A stretch of DNA of 64,000 bases, from NCBI RefSeq assembly GCF_028885415.1, contig NZ_CP118527.1:3348001-3412000 (forward strand), given 5' to 3'. The translations under genes and the position numbers were made by a program. Under the pieces are notes generated by a model. It searched no databases and had not been told where the DNA came from. It saw only the letters and a list, made by a program, of their open reading frames with translations. The DNA is from Streptomyces coeruleorubidus (GTDB taxonomy: Bacteria > Actinomycetota > Actinomycetes > Streptomycetales > Streptomycetaceae). Positions 53,693 through 61,781 of the stretch are shown piece by piece (the first letter of the stretch is position 1; each line of letters opens with the position of its first letter).

Positions 53693-54808
53693 GTGTCCTT
53701 GTCCGTTGCGGACTCCGCCCTGCTCGCCGCCGGCCCGTCGCCGTCGCCGACCCCCTCGGATACGGAGACCCCGAGAGTGCCCTCGCTCCAGGACGCCCAG
53801 GAGAGCGCGACGAACGCCGCCGGCTGGGTCGAGCAGAACTGGTCGACGTGGCTCGCGATCAGCCTGAGGGTCCTGCTCATCGTGGTGATAGCGGCGGTGC
53901 TGAGGGTCGTCGTCCGACGGGCGATCACCAAGCTGATAGACCGCATGAACCGGACCGGCCAGTCCGTGGACGGCTCCGGGCTCGGCGGGCTGCTGGTCAA
54001 CGTCGAGCGGCGCCGCCAGCGCTCGCAGGCGATCGGCTCGGTGCTGCGCTCGGTGGCGTCGTTCCTGATCATCGGCACGGCCGCGCTGATGATCCTGGGC
54101 ACCTTCCAGATCAACCTGGCCCCGCTGCTGGCCTCGGCCGGTGTCGCCGGCGTGGCGATCGGCTTCGGCGCCCGCAACCTCGTCACGGACTTCCTCTCCG
54201 GCGTCTTCATGATCCTTGAGGACCAGTACGGCGTCGGTGACACGATCGACGCGGGCGTCGCCTCGGGCGAGGTCATCGAGGTGGGCCTGCGGGTGACCAA
54301 GCTGCGCGGCGACGGCGGCGAGATCTGGTACGTCCGCAACGGCGAGGTCAAGCGCATCGGCAACCTCTCCCAGGGGTGGGCCACGGCCAACGTCGACGTC
54401 ACGGTCCACTCCGGCGAGGACCTGGACAAGGTGAGGGCGACCCTGGACGAGGTCGCCGAGAAGATGAGCGCCGAGGAGCCCTGGAACGAGCTGCTCTGGG
54501 GCCCGATCGAGGTCCTCGGCCTGGACAGCGTCCTGCTGGACTCCATGGTCGTGCGCGTCTCGGCCAAGACCATGCCCGGCAAGTCCCTGACCGTGGAGCG
54601 CGAGCTGCGCTGGCGCATCAAGCGGGCCTTCGACGCGGCGGACATCCGCATCGTCGGCGGGGCCACCGCCCCGCTGGAGGAAGCGCCCGCCGACCCGACG
54701 GCGGGGATGGCGCCCCCGTCGGTGTACGCGAACTCGGCGTCCCCGCAGTCGGCGGCGGCGTCCCCGCTCACGCCCGCCGCACCACCGCCGACGAGCACCA
54801 CGAAATAG
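53693..54808 (+). CDS. Small-conductance mechanosensitive channel (MscS family)
   Basis: 371 residues from GTG 53693 with GGAGG upstream. Three membrane helices: WLAISLRVLLIVVIAAVLRVV, SFLIIGTAALMILG and the pore helix region ASAGVAGVAIGFGARNLVTDFLSG, followed by the beta domain (GDTIDAGVASGEVIEV) and an alpha/beta cytosolic domain (residues about 225-320). The C-terminal 50 residues are Pro/Ala/Ser-rich. Releases solutes on hypo-osmotic shock. Confidence 0.92.
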   Translation: MSLSVADSALLAAGPSPSPTPSDTETPRVPSLQDAQESATNAAGWVEQNWSTWLAISLRVLLIVVIAAVLRVVVRRAITKLIDRMNRTGQSVDGSGLGGLLVNVERRRQRSQAIGSVLRSVASFLIIGTAALMILGTFQINLAPLLASAGVAGVAIGFGARNLVTDFLSGVFMILEDQYGVGDTIDAGVASGEVIEVGLRVTKLRGDGGEIWYVRNGEVKRIGNLSQGWATANVDVTVHSGEDLDKVRATLDEVAEKMSAEEPWNELLWGPIEVLGLDSVLLDSMVVRVSAKTMPGKSLTVERELRWRIKRAFDAADIRIVGGATAPLEEAPADPTAGMAPPSVYANSASPQSAAASPLTPAAPPPTSTTK

Positions 54809-54842
54809 CCGCCCCCGAAGAGGCGGCCGGACGGTCGCCGCC

Positions 54843-54879
54843 AAGAGGGCGGCACCCGGACTTCGGGTGCCGCCCTCTT
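54843..54879. terminator. Strong terminator after mscS
   Basis: Perfect 16-bp stem (54843-54858 with 54864-54879, aagagggcggcacccg) and 5-nt loop. Confidence 0.92.
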
Positions 54880-54962
54880 CGCATGCCCGGGTGACGACTG
54901 CGTTGCCTGAACCGTCCCCCATTGACGCCCGCGCGGCGCCGGGCTTACCTTCCCACCATCGA

Positions 54963-54977
54963 TAGGAAACCTTCCTA
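54963..54977. promoter_or_regulatory. CsnR-box-like palindrome
   Basis: taggaa (54963-54968), acc, ttccta (54972-54977): a perfect 6-3-6 palindrome 78 nt before the ROK regulator gene. It resembles the AGGAAA...TTTCCT operator described for the chitosanase regulator CsnR, as I remember it. Presumed autoregulatory operator. Confidence 0.75.
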
Positions 54978-55055
54978 ACAGCGATCGGGCGCAGGTCGGC
55001 CTTCCCCACGGGATCGCTGAGAGGCTGAGCAGCCGAAGGGCAGGTGTGGACACGC

Positions 55056-56267
55056 ATGGCAGGAACCGCCGGCACGCCGGGCACCCCGCGCGTCCTGCGC
55101 GCCATGAACGACCGGGCCGCCCTGGACCTGCTGCTGGAGCACGGACAGCTGTCCCGCACCCGGATCGGCAAGCTCACCGGCCTGTCCAAGCCGACCGCCT
55201 CCCAGCTCCTGGCCCGCCTGGAGGCCGCGGGCCTCGTCCTGGCCACCGGCACCACCGAAGGCCGCCCGGGCCCGAACGCCCAGCTGTACGAGGTCAACCC
55301 GGCGGCCGGTCACGCCGCCGGCCTCGACGTCACCCCCCAGCGGATCCTCGCCGCGGTCGCCGACATCACCGGCCGCACGGTCGGCCGCCACGAACTGCCC
55401 ACCCCCGGCAGACGCACCGGCACCCCCGTCGTCCAGCAGGTCACCGACGCCCTGGACGGCGCGGTGAAGGCGGCGGGTCTCGCCCGGGACGACATCCACC
55501 GGCTCGTCATCGGCACACCCGGCGCCTTCGACCCCACGACCGGCCGCCTGCGCTACGCCTCCCACCTCCCCGGCTGGCACTCCCCCACCCTGCTGGACGA
55601 GCTCGCCGCCGCCCTGCCGATGCCGTTCGAGTACGAGAACGACGTCAACCTGGTCGCCCTCGCCGAACAGCGCCTCGGCGCGGCCCGGGACCACACGGAC
55701 TTCGTGCTGCTGTGGAACCAGGAGGGCCTGGGCGCCGCCCTGGTCCTGGGCGGCCGGCTGCACCGCGGCTGGACCGGCGGCGCCGGGGAGGTCGGCTTCC
55801 TGCCGGTGCCGGGCACACCCCTGGTCCGCCAGGTCACCAAGGCCGACAGCGGCGGATACCAGGAGCTGGCCGGCTCCCAGGCCGTCCCGAGGCTGGCCCG
55901 TGAACTGGGCATCGAGGACGTCCCCGCGGGCCCGTACGCCGAGGCCGCCGCACACCTGGTGGCCCGGGCCGCGGAGAGCGACGACGAACCGCACCGCCGC
56001 CTCCTCCAGACCTACGCGACCCGGCTGGCCACCGGTCTGGCCTCCCTCGTCTCGGTGCTCGACCCCGAGCTCGTCGTGCTGAGCGGCGCGGCCCTCACCT
56101 CGGGCGGCGAGACGCTGCGCGCCCTCGTCCAGGCCGAGCTGGAGGAACTGGCCGCGTCCCGCCCACGCCTGGTCGTGGGCGACGTCCGTGAACACCCCGT
56201 GCTGCGCGGCGCACTGGAGAGCGCGCTCGCGACGACGCGCGACGAGGTCTTCGACACCTCGCGCTGA
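55056..56267 (+). CDS. csnR: ROK-family repressor, CsnR-like
   Basis: 403 residues from ATG 55056 (GTG 55044 is also possible). N-terminal winged HTH (about 12-75) with LSRTRIGKLTGLSKPTASQLLARLE, followed by an ROK sugar-binding domain: GLDVTPQRILAAVADITG, FEYENDVNLVALAEQRLGA and GAGEVGFLPVPG. It lacks the CXCGXXGC zinc motif of ROK kinases, as expected for some repressors. A palindromic box is upstream and the GH4 gene starts 72 nt downstream. Predicted repressor of chito-oligosaccharide genes, by synteny with S. coelicolor csnR. Confidence 0.82.
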   Translation: MAGTAGTPGTPRVLRAMNDRAALDLLLEHGQLSRTRIGKLTGLSKPTASQLLARLEAAGLVLATGTTEGRPGPNAQLYEVNPAAGHAAGLDVTPQRILAAVADITGRTVGRHELPTPGRRTGTPVVQQVTDALDGAVKAAGLARDDIHRLVIGTPGAFDPTTGRLRYASHLPGWHSPTLLDELAAALPMPFEYENDVNLVALAEQRLGAARDHTDFVLLWNQEGLGAALVLGGRLHRGWTGGAGEVGFLPVPGTPLVRQVTKADSGGYQELAGSQAVPRLARELGIEDVPAGPYAEAAAHLVARAAESDDEPHRRLLQTYATRLATGLASLVSVLDPELVVLSGAALTSGGETLRALVQAELEELAASRPRLVVGDVREHPVLRGALESALATTRDEVFDTSR

Positions 56268-56339
56268 ACCCACTTCCCTCTTCGCCCAGAAGGCGTTTGC
56301 AGCAAGTGTCACGCTCACCGGAGTAAGGGGTCGGACGCA

Positions 56340-57605
56340 ATGAAACTCACCGTGGTCGGCGGAGGCTCGACCTACACCCCCGAACTCGTGGACGGCTTGG
56401 CCCGCCTGAGAGACACCCTGCCCGTCGGGGAACTGGTCCTGATGGACCCGGCGCAGGACCGCCTGGACCTGGTGGGCGGCCTCGCCCGCCGCATCTTCGC
56501 CCGCCAGGACCACCCCGGCCGCATCACCACCACGACCGACCTCGACCAGGCGGTCGACGGCGCGGACGCGGTCCTCCTCCAGCTCCGCGTGGGCGGCCAG
56601 GCGGCCCGGGAGCAGGACGAGACCTGGCCCCTGGAATGCGGCTGCGTGGGCCAGGAGACGACCGGCGCCGGCGGCCTGGCGAAGGCCCTGCGCACGGTCC
56701 CGGTGGTCCTGGACATCGCGGACCGGGTACGCCGTACGAACCCCCACGCCTGGATCATCGACTTCACCAACCCGGTCGGCATCGTGACGCGCGCCCTGCT
56801 CCAGGCCGGCCACAAGGCGGTGGGCCTGTGCAACGTGGCGATCGGCCTGCAGCGCAAGTTCGCCGGCCTGCTGGGCGTCGAGCCCTCAGAGGTCCATCTG
56901 GACCACATGGGCCTCAACCACCTCACCTGGGAGACGGGAGTACGCCTGGGCGGTCCGGAAGGCGAGGACGTCCTGCCCGAGCTGCTGACCGGGCACGGCG
57001 ACAGGATCGCGGCGGACCTGCGCCTCCCCCGCGCCCTGTTCGACCGCCTGGGCGTGGTCCCGTCGTACTACCTGCGCTACTACTACGCGCACGACGAGGT
57101 CGTACGAGAACTCGCGACGAAGCCGTCCCGCGCGGCCGAGGTGGCGGCCATGGAGCGGCAACTGCTGACCATGTACGCCGACCCGGCCCTGGACGAGAAG
57201 CCGGCCCTGCTCGCCGAACGGGGCGGCGCCTACTACTCGGAGGCGGCGGTGGACCTGGCGGCGGCCCTGCTGGGCGGTGGCGGCACCCCGTACCAGGTGG
57301 TGAACACCTACAACCGGGGCACGCTCGCGTTCCTGCCCGACGACGCGGTGATCGAGGTGCAGGCGGCGGTGGGCGCGACGGGAGCGTCCCCGCTCCCGGT
57401 CCCGTCCGTGGACCCCCTCTACGCGGGCCTGATGGCGAACGTGACGACGTACGAGGACCTGGCCCTTCGGGCGGCTGTGCACGGCGGCCGGACCCGCGTC
57501 TTCCGGGCCCTCCTCTCCCACCCCCTCATCGGCCAGTACGAGTACGCCGAGGCGCTCACCGACCGACTGATCGCACACAACCGGGAGCACCTCGCGTGGG
57601 CCTGA
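56340..57605 (+). CDS. csnH: GH4 family 6-phospho-beta-glucosidase (CsnH-like)
   Basis: 421 residues. NAD-binding loop VVGGGSTYTPELVDGL at the N-terminus, then RVGGQAAREQDETWPL, the metal/catalytic Cys in GLCNVAIGLQRK, His in MGLNHLTWETG and the catalytic Tyr region RYYYAHDEV. GH4 enzymes hydrolyse 6-phospho-glycosides by an NAD-dependent redox elimination with a divalent metal. In this context the substrate is probably a phosphorylated glucosamine oligomer. Stop overlaps the kinase gene by 10 nt. Confidence 0.88.
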   Translation: MKLTVVGGGSTYTPELVDGLARLRDTLPVGELVLMDPAQDRLDLVGGLARRIFARQDHPGRITTTTDLDQAVDGADAVLLQLRVGGQAAREQDETWPLECGCVGQETTGAGGLAKALRTVPVVLDIADRVRRTNPHAWIIDFTNPVGIVTRALLQAGHKAVGLCNVAIGLQRKFAGLLGVEPSEVHLDHMGLNHLTWETGVRLGGPEGEDVLPELLTGHGDRIAADLRLPRALFDRLGVVPSYYLRYYYAHDEVVRELATKPSRAAEVAAMERQLLTMYADPALDEKPALLAERGGAYYSEAAVDLAAALLGGGGTPYQVVNTYNRGTLAFLPDDAVIEVQAAVGATGASPLPVPSVDPLYAGLMANVTTYEDLALRAAVHGGRTRVFRALLSHPLIGQYEYAEALTDRLIAHNREHLAWA

Positions 57606-58567
57606 GCGCACGTGTCCTCGCCATCGACGCCGGCAACAGCAAGACGGACGTCGCGATCGTGACGGCGGACGGAGAGGTCCTGTCCACGGCACGCGGGGGC
57701 GGCTTCCGCCCGCCCGCGGTAGGCCTGGACACGGCGATGGACACCCTCACCGACACGGTCGCCCAGGCCCTGTCCACCGCCGGACTCCCCTCCGTCGACC
57801 ACGTCTCGGCCTGCCTCGCCAACGCCGACTTCCCGGTCGAGGAGGAGGAATCGGCGGTCGCGCTGCACGCACGCGGCTGGGGCGCTTCGGTGACGGTCCG
57901 CAACGACACCTTCGCCATCCTCCGGGCCGGTGTGACGGAGCCCCGGGGCGTCGCGGTCGTCTGCGGCGCGGGCATCAACTGCGTCGGCATGCGCCCCGAC
58001 GGCCGCACGGCCCGCTTCCCCGCACTCGGCCGGGTCTCGGGCGACTGGGGCGGCGGCTGGGGCCTGTCGGAGGAGGCCCTGTGGCACGCGGCGCGCTCGG
58101 AGGACGGCCGTGGGCGTGCCACGGCCCTGGCCCACACCCTCCCCGCCCACTTCGGCCTGCCCTCCATGTACGCCCTCATCGAGGCACTGCACCTGGGCGA
58201 CATAGAACAATCTCGTCGCCACGAGCTGACCCCGGTCCTCTTCGCGACGGCGGCGGACGGCGACCCGGTCGCCCGCGCGATCGTCGAGCGCCAGGCGGAA
58301 GAGGTCGTCGCGATGGCCGTGGTGGCCCTGACCCGCCTGGAACTGATGGACGAGCCGACACCTGTCCTCCTCGGCGGCGGGGTCCTGGCCGCCCAGCACC
58401 CCCAGCTCAACGGCATGGTCACCGACCTGCTGGCCGACAGAGCACCCAAGGCGGCCCCCCAGGTGGTCACGGCCAGTCCTGTCCTCGGGGCGGCGCTACT
58501 GGGGCTGGACCGGGTGGGAGCCGGCGATGGGGCGCAGGGGCGGCTGCGGGCGCACTTCGGGGTGTGA
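57596..58567 (+). CDS. csnK: BadF/BadG-type ATPase, glucosamine/GlcNAc kinase-like (CsnK)
   Basis: 323 residues from GTG 57596, within the end of the GH4 gene. Actin-like ATPase fold: phosphate loop AIDAGNSKTDVAIVTADG, VAVVCGAGINCVG, and GDWGGGWGLSEEAL, typical of N-acetylglucosamine kinases. Third gene of the csn-like operon; phosphorylates the aminosugar or its oligomers. A tail of about 15 residues after LLGLDRVG is not conserved-looking. Confidence 0.85.
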   Translation: MGLSARVLAIDAGNSKTDVAIVTADGEVLSTARGGGFRPPAVGLDTAMDTLTDTVAQALSTAGLPSVDHVSACLANADFPVEEEESAVALHARGWGASVTVRNDTFAILRAGVTEPRGVAVVCGAGINCVGMRPDGRTARFPALGRVSGDWGGGWGLSEEALWHAARSEDGRGRATALAHTLPAHFGLPSMYALIEALHLGDIEQSRRHELTPVLFATAADGDPVARAIVERQAEEVVAMAVVALTRLELMDEPTPVLLGGGVLAAQHPQLNGMVTDLLADRAPKAAPQVVTASPVLGAALLGLDRVGAGDGAQGRLRAHFGV

Positions 58568-58684
58568 TCGGGGCTCGATCGGGGCGTGAGAGAGGCCCGC
58601 CCACGAGATCGGCCGGGGCCGTGCCGGACAACGGCCGTGGACGGACGCGGGCACCAGAACACGCGAGGGCGCATACTAGGGGCA

Positions 58685-58906
58685 ATGACAAAGCCTGCTG
58701 CACCTAAGCGCCATCTGCCCACCAGCCCCTTCAAGGCCCCGGTCATCCCGGCCCCGAAGCACTTCTCCGTGGGCGACCAGGTCACACACGACATGTACGG
58801 CCTCGGCCGGGTCATCAGCATCGAGGACGGGATCGCGGTCCTCGTGGACTTCGGCTCGGCTCAGAAGCGGATCCTGAGCCCGTACGCCAAGATGACCAAG
58901 CTCTAG
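58685..58906 (+). CDS. Small SH3/Tudor-like protein (PcrA C-terminal-like)
   Basis: 73 residues from ATG 58685. The second half, HFSVGDQVTHDMYGLGRVIS to ILSPYAKMTKL, matches the small beta-barrel found at the C-terminus of UvrD/PcrA helicases, where it binds RNA polymerase. The N-terminus is basic and Pro-rich. Widespread stand-alone gene in Streptomyces with no assigned function; an RNA polymerase or nucleic-acid contact role is inference. Confidence 0.75.
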   Translation: MTKPAAPKRHLPTSPFKAPVIPAPKHFSVGDQVTHDMYGLGRVISIEDGIAVLVDFGSAQKRILSPYAKMTKL

Positions 58907-58972
58907 CACCGCTGTGCCCGGTCACGGCACACCAGGCCCCGCCCGGGGCTTGGAACCAGAAGGAGACCTCCC

Positions 58973-59128
58973 ATCGATCTGACCTCGCTCTTCTCCGCTC
59001 CGGAAGGGGCACCCCGCTCCACCGCCACGGCATCACCGCCTCCGGCCACGAACCCCTTCCAGGCCCCGGACTTCGGAGACGACGACGGCGCGACAGCGCC
59101 CGAACCACTCAACGGCGACCGCCACTGA
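58973..59128 (+). CDS. Putative 51-residue protein with ATC start
   Basis: An open frame with strong high-GC third-position bias (52 codons with TGA at 59126). A strong AAGGAG (58960-58965) lies 7 nt before ATC 58973. No ATG, GTG, TTG or CTG lies in frame between the previous gene and this point, so the start would be ATC; CTG 58979 is a weaker alternative. Predicted product begins IDLTSLFSAPEGAP, is Pro/Thr-rich, then NPFQAPDFGDDDGA and ends NGDRH. Probably cotranscribed with the gene at 58685. Function unknown. Confidence 0.5.
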   Translation: MDLTSLFSAPEGAPRSTATASPPPATNPFQAPDFGDDDGATAPEPLNGDRH

Positions 59129-59167
59129 CGACGAAACCCCAGCTCAGAGCGGACTGCTACATGCCAC

Positions 59168-59190
59168 GAGAGGGCATGAAAATGCCCCTC
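59168..59190. terminator. Hairpin with GAAA loop between convergent genes
   Basis: gggcat (59172-59177), gaaa, atgccc (59182-59187), with partial outer pairing gag/ctc. Lies between the small ORF and the lipoprotein gene. Confidence 0.55.
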
Positions 59191-59214
59191 ACCCGCGATG
59201 GTGCCGGGACTGGG

Positions 59215-59937
59215 TCAGAGGTTCGCAGTAACGGCCCGGAAGACGGCCGGGGTCACCCGTTCTTTGACGATCTTGTCGAAGGCGGCGCTGTCCTCTTCGG
59301 CGCCCTCGAAATCGATGTAGTTGAAGCCCACGCCGTTGCTCTGGAACATGAGCGGGCCTTTGCGGCAGACGACGGTCGGTATCTCGTTCTTGGACCTCGT
59401 ATGGGAGTAACACTCATCGGCTCCGAACGCCTTGGCGTCCGTTTCCAGGACGACCGCCTGTCGCTGATGCGCGGCTTTGGACTCGGCGACGTACCGGGTG
59501 AGCAGTTTCGGGTCGGCCACTGCGAGGATCGCGACATCGAAGGAGCCCCAGCCTTCGATGTGCCCCTTGTACCCGCCGTTCTGCGGCAGCTCGAACGAGT
59601 AGTCACACTTGCCGTCGGAGGCGAGCCCGGCGCCCGCCTTCCCGCCGAGGGCACCCTCCTCAGAGAGCTTGACCCAGTCCGACTCCCGGCTGAACTTCTC
59701 CGCCTGCGGCAGTATCGCCTTGATCTCGGCGTCGGTGACAAACGAGCAGGCGTCCGGCCAGCGCGCCGGATCGAGCACGGTGCCGACGGGCACGTCGATG
59801 ACGGTTTTCTCCTGTCCGGGTGCCGCGTTCCGGACAGTGATCTCGGCTCCGCAAGCGGTCAGCGCGAGGCACGCCAACACCGTCACCACGCCCACCCGAG
59901 TCCACCGTGCATCCTTCGCACGCCTTACCTGAGCCAT
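59215..59937 (-). CDS. DUF3558-like lipoprotein
   Basis: 240 residues from ATG 59937, which has GGGGGG directly upstream; a longer frame to 60087 would bury the signal. Basic n-region RRAKDARWTR, hydrophobic core and lipobox LTAC with lipid Cys near residue 28. The mature part has a pair of cysteines around DACSFVTDAEIKAILPQ, which resembles DUF3558 lipoproteins of actinobacteria, and a second pair around GADECYSH and VVCRKG. Function unknown. Confidence 0.75.
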   Translation of the reverse strand: MAQVRRAKDARWTRVGVVTVLACLALTACGAEITVRNAAPGQEKTVIDVPVGTVLDPARWPDACSFVTDAEIKAILPQAEKFSRESDWVKLSEEGALGGKAGAGLASDGKCDYSFELPQNGGYKGHIEGWGSFDVAILAVADPKLLTRYVAESKAAHQRQAVVLETDAKAFGADECYSHTRSKNEIPTVVCRKGPLMFQSNGVGFNYIDFEGAEEDSAAFDKIVKERVTPAVFRAVTANL

Positions 59938-60052
59938 CAGCCCCCCTCGATCACCAAGCCGCCTGACCCAGGAAACGGGAGGGCAGGCGGTAGCGAGGTC
60001 ATGCTTGCATGACGGGTGCCACATCCGCGAGAACAGTCCGAGGGGGCACCAC

Positions 60053-60610
60053 ATGACGCCACGGGGAACCATCCTGGTAGAGCCCATGGACGGCTCGGCC
60101 GCAGCGCAGACAGAGGACGCGTTCAGGCTGATCTATGCCGACGTGTTCGCTCAACCGCCGTACAACGAGACCGCCGAGGACGTCTCAGCCACCTTCCGGC
60201 GCTTCCGCTCCCAGATCCGCAAGCGCACTTTTCGCGCCGCCCTGGCCCGTACCGGGGACGGCGAGCCGGTCGGCCTGGCATACGGCCACGCGGTCGAGCC
60301 TGACACAGTGTGGTGGGACGAACTGACCGAGCCCGTGCCCGACGACATGCGGCGCGAGGACGGGCACCGCACCTTCGGCCTCATGGAACTTGCCGTACGC
60401 GGCCCCTGGCGCGGGCAGGGTGTCGCGCGGCGTCTGCACGAGACCCTGCTCGACGGCATCGAGGCCGAACGGATGCTGCTGAACGTCCACCCGGACAGCA
60501 AGGCAGCGTCGGCCGCCTACGAGTCGTGGGGCTACCGCAAGATCGGCGAGGCCCGCCCGTGGGAGGGCCCTGACCTCTATGACGTCATGCTGCTCGACCT
60601 GCGTTCATGA
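60053..60610 (+). CDS. GNAT-family N-acetyltransferase
   Basis: 185 residues from ATG 60053 with GAGGGGG upstream. Acetyl-CoA site in MELAVRGPWRGQGVARRLHE (V-x-x-x-x-R-G-x-G-x-A), beta-bulge and C-terminal NVHPDSKAASAAYESWGYRKIG. Substrate unknown. Divergent from the lipoprotein gene with 115 nt between the two starts. Confidence 0.85.
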   Translation: MTPRGTILVEPMDGSAAAQTEDAFRLIYADVFAQPPYNETAEDVSATFRRFRSQIRKRTFRAALARTGDGEPVGLAYGHAVEPDTVWWDELTEPVPDDMRREDGHRTFGLMELAVRGPWRGQGVARRLHETLLDGIEAERMLLNVHPDSKAASAAYESWGYRKIGEARPWEGPDLYDVMLLDLRS

Positions 60611-60717
60611 CGCCAGGCACAAGCGAACGCGCGTTGCTGCTGCCAGACAGCCCGGCCGGTGTGTCGTCTGCCCGGTCCGTGGGCGTATCGAAGTCCCGCC
60701 CCACGTAACCTCTTCCC

Positions 60718-61674
60718 GTGCCAGCCCCCCGCCTGCATCGCGTCGCCGTCCTTGTGCTCGAGGGGGCGAAGCCGCTCGATGTCGGAATTCCCGCGCAGGT
60801 TTTCACGACCCGCGCGAGCATGCCGTACGAGGTGCGGGTGTGCGGGGCGACACCCGGTCTCGTGACCGGCGGCGACGGCCTCGCGTACTACGTCGCCCAC
60901 GGCCTCGACGCGCTTGCGTGGGCCGACATCGTCTTCGTCCCCGGCTACCGGTTCCCGGACCGCGACGACCCGCCGCAGGCCGTCGTCGACGCACTGATCG
61001 CCGCCCACGACCGCGGCGCGCGGCTCGCCGCCATCTCGACGGGCGCCTTCGCGCTCGCCGCCACGGGCCTGCTCGACGGCAGGCGCGCCACGACGCACTG
61101 GCACTACACGCGGGCACTCGTGGCCAGGCACCCGCTCGTCCAGGTCGACGAGAACGTGCTGTTCGTCGACGAGGGCAGCGTGCTCACCTCGGCCGGCGCC
61201 GCCTCCGGCATCGACCTGTGCCTGCACATCCTGCGCGGCGACCTCGGGGTGGCCGCGTCCAACCACGCGGCCCGGCGTCTGGTTGCGGCCCCCTACCGCA
61301 GTGGCGGCCAGGCCCAGTACGTGCCCCGCAGCGTCCCCGAGCCGCTCGGCGAGCGGTTCGCCGCCACCCGCGAGTGGGCGCTGCACCGGCTCGGCGAGCC
61401 CCTCACCCTCGACATGCTGGCGCGGCAGGCGGGGGTCTCGCCGCGCACGTTCTCCCGGCGCTTCGTCGAGGAGACCGGCTACACGCCGATGCAGTGGGTG
61501 ATGCGCGCCCGCATCGACCTGGCCCGCGAACTGCTCGAGCGCTCGCAGCGCAGCGTCGAACAGATAGCCGACGACGTCGGGCTCGGCACCGGCGCGAACC
61601 TGCGCCTGCACTTCCAGCGCATCCTCGGCACCACACCGAGCGAGTACCGGCGCACCTTCACCCGTGGCGAGTAA
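60718..61674 (+). CDS. GlxA-family regulator (DJ-1/PfpI plus AraC HTH)
   Basis: 318 residues from GTG 60718. N-terminal DJ-1/PfpI-type domain (about 5-190; AISTGAFALAATGLLDGR has Ser where many members have Cys, then ATTHWHYT), C-terminal AraC HTH domain (about 215-315) with TLDMLARQAGVSPRTFSRRF and the second helix pair IADDVGLGTGANLRLHFQR. Transcription activator of unknown ligand. The gap gene follows at 61782, so it likely controls that gene; this regulator-gap pairing also occurs, as I recall, in S. coelicolor near SCO7511. Confidence 0.88.
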   Translation: MPAPRLHRVAVLVLEGAKPLDVGIPAQVFTTRASMPYEVRVCGATPGLVTGGDGLAYYVAHGLDALAWADIVFVPGYRFPDRDDPPQAVVDALIAAHDRGARLAAISTGAFALAATGLLDGRRATTHWHYTRALVARHPLVQVDENVLFVDEGSVLTSAGAASGIDLCLHILRGDLGVAASNHAARRLVAAPYRSGGQAQYVPRSVPEPLGERFAATREWALHRLGEPLTLDMLARQAGVSPRTFSRRFVEETGYTPMQWVMRARIDLARELLERSQRSVEQIADDVGLGTGANLRLHFQRILGTTPSEYRRTFTRGE

Positions 61675-61689
61675 CCCGTCAGGCACCGC

Positions 61690-61726
61690 GTGGCGGGATC
61701 CTTTTGAACCGTGGCGATCCCGCCAC
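61690..61726. promoter_or_regulatory. Inverted repeat between glxA-like gene and gap
   Basis: gtggcgggatc (61690-61700) and gatcccgccac (61716-61726), an exact 11-bp inverted repeat with a 15-nt spacer, 56 nt before the gap start. It could be a regulator binding site or an attenuator/terminator for the upstream gene. Confidence 0.65.
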
Positions 61727-61781
61727 TGTCAGCGGCGCCGGCCGCGGGCGAGCCTGATGGCGAAGGGAAGGGACCTCATTC

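Noticed and set aside
55056..56267. ROK glucokinase rather than repressor
   Set aside because: An N-terminal winged HTH is present, the zinc Cys cluster typical of ROK kinases is absent, and an operator-like palindrome lies upstream.
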